Below, piece by piece: positions 10,665-21,845 of a stretch of DNA of 64,000 nt. Location of the stretch: NCBI GenBank assembly GCA_022661535.1, contig JAKULF010000004.1, positions 4,960,001-5,024,000 of the forward strand, read 5' to 3'. Position 1 is the first letter of the stretch, and every line of letters begins with the position of its first letter. The stretch comes from Eutypa lata. Lineage: Eukaryota; Ascomycota; Sordariomycetes; Xylariales; Diatrypaceae. Position numbers and translations under genes: made by a program. The notes beneath the pieces are model-generated. The model was not told the DNA's origin, made no database searches, and saw only the letters and a list, made by a program, of their open reading frames with translations.

Positions 10665-13178
10665 ATGGGCGACAACACTCGAGGACAACTCCCTGGATAC
10701 CTGGAAGATACAGGAACTTTAGGATACAAAGCCGGATGGGAAGCTTCTCTGACAGAGTCCCCGGTTAGTTACAGAGTGAGTTAGTACCATAGTACGTGTG
10801 AGAAAGCGTGGACCATTGACAAGTTACTAGGAAAAATACACAAGAGCCTTCGTCAACAGGAACCTGCAATCATCCATTCCGAGACATGGCCCGATTCTTG
10901 CTTTGCCCTTGAAGGAATCGTTAGGTCTGTCTGGATCTGTCGCATTCAAAATTGCCCTATATTTGCTCTGCTACAGCTCTGAAGAAGAAAGGGAAGAAAA
11001 AGAGCCCTTTTGGAGGGGGGTCACCCCTCCTTTATATACACCAGGGTGGTGGAGCCACTCCACCCCCCTAGACCAGGGTTTTTTACTGTGACAGGATCTA
11101 TCAGCGTAGTAGGGGGTTCTGTGGTGGTCCTGGCAGCTTTAAGCTTTCTGATGTTCCTCTGGTTTGGTTACGGCCCGGTTCCGGAGGCGGCGAAAGCAAG
11201 TCAAGCTTGGCGTCATATTACACTCAACAACTGGATGGCCCAAGCTATCACATTGACTTCCCTCGCACTTCGCATCGCGGTTTCTGTGCAGACGACAACC
11301 TGCACGTCGATGATAGCGGCCCTTTTCCTCGAAAGACATCGTACTCGCAGATCCCAAGTGCCCTGGCTCTCAGTCATGAGAAGCATTAACGATGGCCCCT
11401 TGAAACTAATACAGGTCATTCTGTCTCCGAGAAGCTTTGCCGTATTCGGCTACATAGAACTATGGTCCGTAATACTTATGGCTGTCGTGACCTTGCTTCT
11501 TCAATTTTCGTCAACGATACTGCTTTCGGACTTACGGGACTTTGTGATCGTAGGCGATGTCAACAACACCCAATTTCCGGGCCTGTTCTCGGTTACCAAT
11601 GACAATTTTAGCGTTACAATCGCCAGCGCGGGATACCTCAACTATCCTCCGGTATATGCAATCTTTGGGGAGGCCCAATCCGGGTTCAACGCGTCTCCTG
11701 ACACCCATGGCTTAAGTCATACCGGTCTGCTACAAAGAGGACTTTTGCCATTACCAGAAAGAGATGAGAGGACCTCCGTTAGGAAATTTGACGGTAACGC
11801 CATGGTTATGAACTCAAAGGTGGCTTGTGTACGACCCCAGATAGATGCGAGATACTATTCCGAAGGAGACGAATTGGTTTACAACTTCTATGGTGTCCTA
11901 GAAGGGCGTCTGAAGTACGCCTCAAGTCTTCGAGATGCGCAAGTTAGCGCAGAGTCACTCTGTGATTCTCCGGAGTGCCAAGAGGCGCCCTTTAGCTGCT
12001 ACCTTCCGTCTACGTACGCCGGCTGGCAATCTAATTACTGCTTTGTAGGTTCAGTTGGGGGGCAAGATTGGGGCTGGGGTCTGAATTCGAAGTGGGATCC
12101 ATCGGATGAGCCATGGTCGCGGCATTCCTCTATGGCCCTCGTGTTTTCGACCAACATGAGAATCGAAGACTGGTCGGATGAAACCCTCAATAATCCACTC
12201 CCTGATGGGAGTCCCAATGGCGAATGGGAAAGCTACGAGATAAAGCCCGGCAGGTTCGTAAATGCGACTTTGTGTTTTCCAGCTTTCCATATGGGGCGAA
12301 ATCGTGTCAGCATGACCGCCTCTGGTTCACTTCGTGAACCCTCAACAAATTGGTCTCTCACATCGATAGAGAATCATAGTACTGGTGATATACAAAAGTA
12401 TATGGGTGCGAGTACACCTCAGGGAAGCCATGGCGATCGAGGAATTATGGACATGCGTATCCTTGGAATACCTGACGATGGACCACCTTCTAACCCGGCC
12501 TATGCAATGTTCCAAGACGACTTTGAACCCTCCCCAATGAATATCACAGCCGCCGCCATGACTCCCGCAACACTAGAGACGACTATATATGGTGAGCTCT
12601 CGTCATTCACTTATATCAATTCTACGAGAGCTGCATGCTATGAATGCGGGGGTATTGGGTGGACAACAAACATCGAGGTTGGCCTGCTGTTCAATGATAT
12701 CATCACGCAAACAGGCCGGGCTGGTTACGCATTTCAAAGCCTTATCACGTTATTGAGCGCCGAGGTATATAACTCATACCTTGAGTCACTTGATTTGCTT
12801 CAAGAAGGACAGATGACGACAACCACTATCTCTCAGGCGCCGGGCTCCTGTTCAAGAAACGGCTGTCCCGGGTTCCTCTTAGTCACAGCTCTTATTGTCG
12901 TCCACCTGCTCTATGTTGCCGCAATTACGATTATGTACATCAAACGGGTTCAATACTCCCGATACGGCAGTATCTGGCATACAATCTCCCAGCTCGTTAG
13001 CAAGGAGCTAAAAGACACAATGGAACAAGGAAACGATGCCAGTGATAAGAGAATGAACAATAGTATAAAGAAAGAAGGAAATGAGAGTCTTCTTCAACTA
13101 GGCCGGTCCGAAAACGGAAGAATAGAAGTTTCAAAGTACTCGGCAGAGCTTGGCAGGTCAACTGATTTCATTTTCTAG
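10665..13178 (+). CDS. Large fungal membrane protein of unknown function (3 predicted TM helices)
   Basis: The main exon ends at 13178 and is open from about 11010, but no ATG occurs in its frame until residue 48 of the open frame, so the start must come from an upstream exon. My best model is exon 1 at 10665-10775 (MGDNTRGQLPGYLEDTGTLG, then YKAGWEASLTESP), strong donor GTGAGT, joined in phase to about 11055; this 5' end is tentative. The protein has a helix near VVGGSVVVLAALSFLMFLWF, the segment WRHITLNNWMAQAITLTSLALR, a Cys/Thr-rich stretch ending TSMIAALFLER, a second helix (ELWSVILMAVVTLLLQF), about 400 extracellular-like residues with many N-x-S/T sites and paired Cys, and a last helix (FLLVTALIVVHLLYVAAI) with a short basic tail. 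I recognise the pattern from uncharacterised Pezizomycotina proteins. The function is unknown. Confidence 0.65.
11012..11078. repeat. Two GC hairpins and a flanking direct repeat
   Basis: GGAGGGG...CCCCTCC (11012-11030) and GGTGGAG...CTCCACC (11048-11064) are adjacent inverted repeats. ACCAGGG occurs just before (11040-11046) and after (11072-11078) the second hairpin. The block sits at the uncertain 5' end of the membrane-protein gene and may be a small insertion that disturbs its first intron. Confidence 0.45.
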
Positions 13179-14232
13179 AGATGGATATAGTTTCGAAGAG
13201 ACGATAAGCGGAAGGGACCAAGGAAAGCATTATATATGAAGCCTGGAGAATAATATTGGTTTGGTTTTATTTCTGTTAGGGAGATGTGTCCTATCTTGTC
13301 CCTTCGATACATCCCTATCCTCTCCTTTATCTTCTATATTCTTACTGCTTCCCTATCTCATTGTTTCGAAATTAGGCCTTTGAAGCAACACCATCGCTCT
13401 TCTTGTTCCCTACATGGCCCATGGTCAATCATTACTATTCCCGGACACTTGCCAATAAAATGATATAGACAAGAATACGAATGTTCCTTCCTAAAATTAA
13501 AGTTGAGACATGGAGAAAGTTAAGCAGCATTGAAAGGGCAATATATATCGTTTATGAAAACTTAGGTAAGTATGTAAATTCCATGAACGTGACCCCTTGA
13601 AATCATATACTGCCTTCAAGAGGAACTTTCCTCGGCTGAATTCCGACACGAGAATGGCGATGAAGAATGATAGCGTTATTACATGTGAAACAAAAAGAGT
13701 ATTATATATGAAATGGTAGATGAAACCCCAGTTTGTAACCTTACCCGACGCGATCACTATATAAACCCTTTATTTTTGGGTGTTGTGGTGGATGGAGTGT
13801 TGGGATCATCGAGTTTACACTCTATGGTACTCATAGTCTCTAGACAGCTATACTCAACAAATACACATTTGTTTTAACAGGGCCTGTGGCTTTTAGAGCC
13901 CTTGAACAAGTTTGAAATGGCATTGTTAGGAATACAAAGACATATTACGCGTTGGAGAACAAAAGGGGTTCACGGCCAGTAATACCATGGGTAGTAATTG
14001 TGATTAACCTACCTTAGGACAAAAAAGGTAGGCTTGCGGGAGGAGCTGTACCAGCTTTGATGACAATGATTATGTTCTACTAGGCTACAACAATGCTCAT
14101 TGTCTGTCCGCAAGCTCAGGGCTATACGTCATGTAGTATAAGATGCAGTTCCCCTCATAACTCTGTAAATGAAATATTCAATGTGAGACAGCAGGTTGGA
14201 AGTTCCGATTTGCCTCCAGTTTAATAATCAAG
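13179..14232. other. Intergenic, nothing recognised
   Basis: About 1.05 kb, AT-rich after 13200, with only short frames. It contains the 3' flank of the membrane-protein gene and the promoter of the orphan gene at 14233. Confidence 0.5.
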
Positions 14233-15060
14233 ATGTCAGTGGCCGATTTGCCAAAAGAGACCTATAGGCAGACTGTCGGCCTACTAGGAGACGCTTTGGG
14301 GATAGGGCCCTGGGACACAGCTAGTCGCAAAGGCCTCCGAGATTTCGTGTGTTCCGAAGATGTGAGATCGTATGCTACCGATGCCATCACCGCCTACCTT
14401 AGAAACCTCAATCCGCAGTCGCCCTTTCCGTCGATATTGAAGGTGATGCGAGCGGCAATGAAATATTACTCCCCTTCGCTAGTCCCTAACTGCTCTATCA
14501 ACAGGGCTAACTTAGCATACGGAAGTGAAAAGGTCAGGAGAGGGGAAATCCAGCGGTGGGCCGACGAGTATCTTATCGCCCTCTTCGCGGCCCGGGTCGT
14601 CTACCGCATGGAAACCTCCCTGATCCATCTCGCCCCCGAGGAGATGGCTTGGTTCCCGGTGAGATATCACCACAAGATTGCGTTCGCTGTTGCGCTGTTG
14701 TATTTCCTGTTTCTTCGGCAAAAGCAGGAACCGTTGCCTCTCCCCACCCATTACTTGCTGAAGCGGGCTTCGATGGAGGCCGTGGGGTACCTGCAACGCT
14801 GTCACCGCTGCACCCGGTGCGGTCAAGACTTTGTCGACCCTAAGGCTAGCACTGTCTGTAGCGTTTGTCCGACCCTCGAAGAAGGCGAGATTGTTGAGTT
14901 CGAGCGCTTGAGGGAGCAGAATTTCCGAGTGGAAGGGAAGCTGAAGTCCGAGGTAGACGACTTCTTGGACTTCTTTGAGGAGGGGCTTGTCGCCCCCTCG
15001 GAAATGGTCGCAGATGTGCCTTCGTGTTCAGACCCTGATGAGACAGCTTGGCCTTTGTAA
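14233..15060 (+). CDS. Orphan protein with zinc-ribbon-like motif
   Basis: An intronless frame of 275 aa with a clear ATG (MSVADLPKETYRQTVGLLGD) and higher G/C at third positions than its flanks, so it looks like a real gene. I do not recognise the family. Residues about 60-175 look helical, including a hydrophobic helix (IAFAVALLYFLFL). Residues about 190-216 hold CHRCTRCGQDF followed by CSVCP: two CxxC pairs 13 residues apart, as in a zinc ribbon. The C-terminus is acidic (LKSEVDDFLDFFEEG). It sits alone in a gene-poor region. A lineage-restricted zinc-binding protein is the most I can say. Confidence 0.6.
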   Translation: MSVADLPKETYRQTVGLLGDALGIGPWDTASRKGLRDFVCSEDVRSYATDAITAYLRNLNPQSPFPSILKVMRAAMKYYSPSLVPNCSINRANLAYGSEKVRRGEIQRWADEYLIALFAARVVYRMETSLIHLAPEEMAWFPVRYHHKIAFAVALLYFLFLRQKQEPLPLPTHYLLKRASMEAVGYLQRCHRCTRCGQDFVDPKASTVCSVCPTLEEGEIVEFERLREQNFRVEGKLKSEVDDFLDFFEEGLVAPSEMVADVPSCSDPDETAWPL

Positions 15061-16699
15061 TTGGACCTTATGTTAGAGCGCTTAAAGCGTATCTCAGTAA
15101 GTAAGCTCATGCCATCATGACGCTGTAAATATACGTATACGATTAATTAGACTACTTGCGTAACGTTTAGAGATTGTCGCTAGATCTATGTTGGGATGTA
15201 TTCTCACCCCTGCCCCTTTCAGGATTGGCGTACAATGGCTTCCTTGTTACCCAGGGAGGAAGCTAAGGCTTTGTTTGATGTTCTTAACCTCAGATGCACT
15301 ACATTCATTCCTTCAATCAGGACACATTTAGTTCTAAAATATATTATTATTCTCTTCTGAGCTGTATGCCCATTAATAGTTATCGTGAATGTAAGTAGAG
15401 AGAGAGGCTGAAGAGATGACGTTGTAGCTACGAGAGTACAAAAGGCTTGATGATAAGTATACCATCAAATCAGCCAGGTGGCCGAATCTTGCTCCGACTG
15501 CGATGTTCAGTGAATCAGGGGATAGCGCCCTATAATTGGGCATTTGGTTTACGTTGGGCCTACAGGCTGCGTATCTTGCTCGGTGGCTGCTTCGGAGGCT
15601 GCACTCCACGTCTAACAACTTATCTTGTGGCGCTTTATGCTATCTACCTATAAAGTTGCATAGCCGGAGCAACCCAAATGAGCTCTCTTCATATACCTAT
15701 ACATAGGACGATATGCAGATCATTCGACAGGTTGCCTAGACGTTCGGGAGCCTGAACGAAGTCGCGAGGCTGCATGCCGGTCGCAGAAAATAGAAATGGC
15801 CTGATCCCCCCACCTGACCGCTATTCCCTATGCAAGCTCACATTGGATAGAGGGAAACTTGCATATGTAGATAAAAAAAAGAGTAAGGTTCTCATAAGGA
15901 TCGCAATCCTGCCGCGGCAGTGTCTCGTTCTGCGAGGGGCTGGAAGGGGCTGGATAGAGGGTTACAATGAGAATTTCGCATCGCCGATTCGGGTGCTTAG
16001 GCGAGAGGGACAGTTGTCCAATTTGGTAACAGATGTGAAGCTGTGCCATTGAACCTCCTGGTGTTGAGCACCAGAAATGGTTGCGCAAAGGTGTGCACGA
16101 GGCCCTGTTTAATGTCTGAGGAGCGATGATTCTCACTTGCAATTTGACCTTCTTGATTTATAGCGTGGCATTTAGCTTGAATCAGAGACACGTTGTGCGA
16201 TTACATCCTGAAGAATATGCGGATATGTGAGGTTGATTTTGGGGATCGCGCTACACCTTGTTTCATCTTTGCATAGGTATATGATGCCGATAATGTGTTT
16301 GGAGCATAGGCACTCCCACAGCACTATCTCCCTACGATTTGCATGTGATCGAGTTCTGATGGGATGCAAGGTCATGGGTGTTATCAATTCACGGATTCTT
16401 CAATCCCTAAGTAAATAGCAATAAAAAAAGGTTCTAACCATGTGAGAGACGCCCGCAATATTGGGATTCAGCTATGGAAGCTGACACACAACGGGGCTCC
16501 CATGAGATCCCGATCAAGGAATGCAATTCTCCATCTCCTGACATGCTGTGCTGACGATGTATAACACATTCCAATAACCCTCCCCGATCATATACGCCAT
16601 AACTTCTTTCCAACGCCATGATAACCAATTGAGATATAGTCCTACAGGCTGATGTCGTAGATAAGCCACCGTCGTATTATGCGATATGGCTCGGTAGAT
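15061..16699. other. Intergenic, nothing recognised
   Basis: A 1.6-kb gap between a plus-strand and a minus-strand gene 3' end. There are scattered short frames only, without family-like sequence, and no RNA gene that I can support. Confidence 0.5.
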
Positions 16700-17593
16700 T
16701 TATCGGTATTGTCGTAGAGGTAGTTTTCGCTCGAGCGTGTTGAACGCCATAGTTCGCGGCGTATATGGCACGTTGGCTGTCCTGGGAGTTGGCGGGATCC
16801 CGTGCATCTCCCAGTTTTCCTTCCCCTTCAGCTGGGTCGGAGAGGAGTCGCTGTCAGAATCCTCCGATACAGACGTCCTGTCGGCCTGGGTGGGGACCAG
16901 GGCCCAGATAGTCAGACCCAAGTTGATCAAGATGATAGAGCTGTGTATCAGTTAGCAACAAGGAGGCGTATGAAGGGGGATCATTTGCTTCTTACAACAT
17001 AATGCATGTAGAGGCGAAAGTGCCCTTCGCTTGCAGGCATGAGCTCTGTATGCTTGGGTTCGCCGCCACTTTGCATGACTTTGCGATGTACCAAGCTACC
17101 TTGCTGGGCTTGTCTGGGTCGAGGTAGTCGGGCCCCGCTTGGCCATAGATGCTCGTTGCGTAGAAGGCCGTGAGACAGATGTTGACGAATAATGCGAGGA
17201 GTGGGTACCAGATATGCATGATGAAGCATATGCACTTCGTGAGTAGGACGAAGAGGCTGATGATGGAGATGGCGACGTTAAAGTTGGTCAACCTGACTAA
17301 TTGTTAGCTAGAGCGACGATGCAAAAAAGGGGCTACAACACTACTCACGCCTGTGACCATACGAACGGGATTTTGGGAATCGGCTGGTAATTGGCATACG
17401 CGTATAGTATAACGTTGGGGCTGGAGTTGAAGTTCAGGTCGTCTCCAGCTTGCCAAAGCTGCGTGCGATACAGATTCGGCTGCGCGATACCGAAGAAGAC
17501 CAATACCGCAACAGTTGCCAGCAATTCAAAGAACATCGTAATCCACATCGCAGGCGTGGATCTCCACGAACGGTGCAAAGGTCTGTAAGCCAT
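16700..17593 (-). CDS. Conserved ascomycete four-helix membrane protein, function unknown
   Basis: Exons 17593-17349, 17292-16996 and 16940-16700 sum to 783 nt (260 aa). The start is the ATG at 17593 (MAYRPLHRSWRSTPAMWITM); the upstream in-frame codon is GTG. Four hydrophobic segments can be seen: MWITMFFELLATVAVLVFFG, the segment starting FNVAISIISLFVLLTKCICF, WYPLLALFVNICLTAFYATS and, across the last joint, CIMLFSIILINLGLTIWALV. The loop YGQAGPDYLDPDKPSKVAWY and the end of exon 1 (YAYANYQPIPKIPFVWSQA) are patterns I associate with uncharacterised Pezizomycotina membrane proteins of MARVEL-like layout. The tail is Ser/Asp- and Thr-Pro-rich, so it may be phosphorylated. Function and partners are unknown. 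Confidence 0.8.
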
Positions 17594-20500
17594 GGTCACT
17601 GAAACGGCCTGCCGCAGCGTTTTTGCCTAGCTTTTCTGTTGATTCCTTCTCGAGCCTCGTTCTTGGAATCGATAAGCGGGGATTCTGAATGCTAATGCGG
17701 AGACTTTGTGTGTATCCTTCAATAATCTGGCGTTGGCTGGGATCCAGCAATTTGGCAATAACCTCACATCGAGATAACCCGCGATACTTATTGCGACACT
17801 TGCGAAAGGGCGGCGACGATGTTCGGGCTGAGGAGAAGAAGATTCACGTCGCAACATTAGGAGAAGAAGGCTTCGTCTGGTCAGACGGATTAGGGCCGTC
17901 AGCTATTCTTTAAGGGTAAATGGGAATCCCACAGCAGAGCGGCCCCCCCATAGCGGCTGCAGGTCAATCACGGGTTGCATGGTGATATACCCGGCAAAAG
18001 CCAATGAGATCCAACAGCAGCACTATTCAAGCACTTGTAAGCGCTGAGCCGTGGTCGACGGGTGGGCGCTTCGGACAGCGATCTCTGGGCGATGGAGGGT
18101 ACGTCGGATCCCTATTGGGCAGATAATAAAGCGCCCGCTCAGAGCCACCACCAATGACCGGGCGGCTCGGCAGTGAAGCATTTAGCAAACAGGGGTCCCG
18201 ATTGGTCTCTTCTCCAACCCCCTCCGGCCCCCTCTGCACAAGAACCAACGGACAACCGCATGGCAAGGCATGGGTTTTCGGATCGCCTGTGCTCTTTAGT
18301 TAATGTTAGTCGCTTCGTCTTTAGAGTCGTATGACGGTCACTCGAAGTGAATTGCTTCTGAAACCGACAATACATCAAGATAAAGTCATCACGGCGCTAT
18401 CTAATGTAATTCGTAGTCATCTCCTCTTGTTTTCTTCTTCTTTCTGTGTGGCCTAGATCGGGGAAATGTATACGCATGAGTTTAGGCAAAGTAGCATCCT
18501 GAAATGCCTCACATCGTACTTTAGGTCCTACTGAGTCGGCACTTGCTGCTTCTGAGGGTGAATTGGACATACGTAGATAACAACACGTCATTGACGAACT
18601 GGTATGGAAAATAGATTGATTGCTACTATTATTATCTTATTTCATATATCAATTGAAACTTGCAACCCTTACTTAAGGCTTCAAGGGTTTGATAAGTTAA
18701 GCTGCGGATGGGAAGGTCGGTGTCACTTTTCACCGACTTGACTGTTGGGTGGTAGGTAGGATGGCAGGGTGGCACCCGTAGTAGACCTGTAGGCGGTTGC
18801 ACAGGTTCTCGGATTCCAGATTTCCAGATTCCGATGTGGCATGGCTCGATTTGGCTCTTCCTTCCGACGACATTATACAGAAGCGTTGGAGGGATCATAC
18901 CTACCTTACATAATACTCACACACTCACTATCTGATATAGTGGTATGTAACATGGACGTCAATAATTATGAACTCGCTGTATTTTTGTATATCAGGAACA
19001 CGTTGTAGACGACGTTGAGAGGTGTTAGTTATAGCGAGGCCTTTAGCGAAGGCTTTATCTAGCGGGAGGCATGCGCTTGATTTGTAGAAAATGTTCTTTT
19101 ATCCCTATAAAAAGAAAAACCGGGAAAGGAGAGGAAAACAAAGAAGTTCGGGAGTACTTCATACCTACTTAGGTAATGTCAGCAGTAGAGAGAGCTTGTG
19201 CATAGATTTTCAGCTTGCGAAATACATAGGAATTGTGAAGGTCTAGACTTGGAGGATTCGTCCTCGGCATTAATTGTAAGCAACGCGAAACATACAATGC
19301 ATACGTAACTAACTACCTCCCTGGTAAATATATACAAAAATGTATGAACTTAAACTAACACCTAGTTATGATAGATGGCATGGCGTACCTCAGCTTTCTG
19401 TTCACTACATATGTTGTAAAATATTGTACAACTCTACCCGAATCATTAACATGCCTCGGTACGTCTCAGCAAGACACAGCCGGGACTGTATGATACCGAG
19501 CAACTGTCCGAATGTCTTGCACATACGTTAGCTTAGAAGTACACACTATCTAGAGGTAGTGGTTTGTTAGCCCACAATTTACAACCCACAACCCGCACCT
19601 CAAGCTTGCGGTCATGTATGTAGGTAATACATAGTCAGCGACCGCCCATTCTACCCAATAATTCTCATGCCAATATTGTCGGTAATGCTGACAGGAGAGA
19701 AAAGAAAACATATTATATAAGACGTAAATCTTTGCCATTCGTGGTAACGATAGTGAGATGGTCATACATACCTGGCGGTTGCCTGGTTACACACTACCTG
19801 TGTATGTATCAAGCATGTGTATATTACAGAACGATATGAATTCAGCTTCTTATCCGGGACTATTATCCCCCATTCGCTTCTATGAGCCAATTCTGACTAT
19901 CAAGTATAATGTGCTTAGTTGTCATATGTGATTATGCTTCACATACTTCGTAAGTGCATATTCATCTGTTGGATCTCCATACGTACATACATTTTATGTG
20001 GTACGTAGTACATAGTTAGAGCTCCAGTGACAAAGGTTGCAAAAGAAAGGGCTGCGAGGGCCGAGATGCGGGTTGGTGCCTCTTAGGATTGCAGATCGCC
20101 GAGTCTAGACTGGTCCACCGAACACAAGTATGAGAAGTCGGCGAGTTTGTTTGAGGTTAGTTGTTCAACCACCACCATCCCTACCGAGTACATAATACAT
20201 TATGTTACTGCTCATCCTGTCATCTCGTCGTGAAAACTTAAAAGTATGTAAACTGCGCCTGGAGGACAAGATCGGCAAGGCACTCTGAATCGTATCCGCC
20301 TTGGCCTTTACCTTAATGAAGGTAGCTAACTATGCGACAAAGACTGGTATTTGAATCTACATAGCTGATCTAACCATTTGGTGAAAGCGGATGGTGTGGG
20401 CTGTATATATATATATGTACGGTTGGTTGACCTTGTTCGTGGTTATATTTGTAACCTCATACAATACCGAATCGATAGGTTTCTTGGAATCATGCGCATT

Positions 20501-21845
20501 TGATGAACTGTACGTGCTGAGCCTGTTGAAAGATGCTTCAAGAGCAATAGAGACATTTAACTCTCCTATGTCTTTTGAACAGATACTGTCACCTATCATT
20601 ATTACAATTGCAATGTTATAAGATAGTAATGTCCTGGCAAGGTCTAGATGTTATACCTTGCTCATATGCGTATATCTACATACTACACATAGGCAGGCAG
20701 CTGTAAACAGCGAATTACGGTATCTTTATCCAATAGGTACATAGCTAGGTATGTAATATATCTATTTAACAGAAGGATTCCTGATGCTTAAATCTCGGTT
20801 AAGTGAGCGAGCGACGAGAAGGTTTATTAATAAAGGTATCAGGGTATGTATGCAGTACCTAAGCTCAAGATGTATTACTTGCACCATACTAGTAGATCTG
20901 CTGATGGATCTTCAGCATCGATTGCCCTAAATGTCACCAGTGGTTTGGGCTTTACGTTTTGGGGCGTTACAGGGAACGCCTCGGACCACTTTTTATTATC
21001 ATTTGGGCAAGGTAAGTATCACCTACCTACGGAAGTAGCACATGTAGTCCAGTCATTAATTCCAAAAGTTCAAGACGTTTTCTTCTTTTTAGAGTCTATG
21101 TTTCTCTTGAAACTTCCTGATACAACCGCATAGAAGCTGCACTATCCAACTTCTAGCTTTTCCTGGTTCCTACGTACTACATACCGAGCCATTCACATAA
21201 TTATATCACACCTACTGCTACCCACCAAGAGCAGCCTTGCACAGTTTCCCATCATATCAAAAACTAATCATAATACTAATAAGCTACCATCACCACCCAA
21301 TATTCAAAGAGCGTCCTGCCTGCTTGTCTATCTACCTTGGTTGGTGATAGGTACTTACAGACAACTAAGGTTAACCGGTTCGTTGACTAGCTAGACCTCT
21401 GTGCTTGCTTGCTTTCTATCTTGCCTGCATGTATATATTTGTATATATGCCCGTATATAAGGTTACGTTAGATCGTGTATGTCTACGATACCTACGTACA
21501 ATGCCCCCCATACCTCAACTTAAATAACAACACTCGGACCCAGCAGCAGTGGGAAATATTGAACTGGGGGAATCGACCCTGCCCCATAGACAAGGCGTGC
21601 TACTTCGTAGTAGGTTTAGACCGAGTCTCTGCGGGTCCCCGGGCGCGAGACAGCTCACATACCTTTTCTACCTACATACACACAGAGTCGCATCTTTCAT
21701 GATTCGTAAAAGTCCGTCATCTCGATCTAACATACTCTCCCCCCACTTCCATTGGCCACACACCTTGTCCATGTCCTCGGTCCTACAACCCTCCTCTTTG
21801 TCATTCTCAACAGGCTTTCCAGCTTTTGCCAGGTAAAGTCACTTC
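17594..21845. other. Large gene-poor intergenic region
   Basis: About 4.25 kb with no frame above 100 aa and no convincing splice-linked coding series on either strand. CCTA/TAGG-rich and TA-rich stretches are common. A CCAAT box in reverse (ATTGG, near 21751) lies about 95 bp upstream of the hybrid-kinase start and is the only promoter-like element I would point to. Confidence 0.5.

Noticed and set aside
20846..21133. 95-aa plus-strand frame upstream of the hybrid kinase
   Set aside because: No recognisable family, AT-rich DNA, no splice partners; cannot be told from chance.
21769..21845. A possible tiny first intron just before the hybrid kinase start
   Set aside because: The only donor/acceptor pair would leave a 24-nt intron, too short to splice; the ATG at 21846 is adequate.
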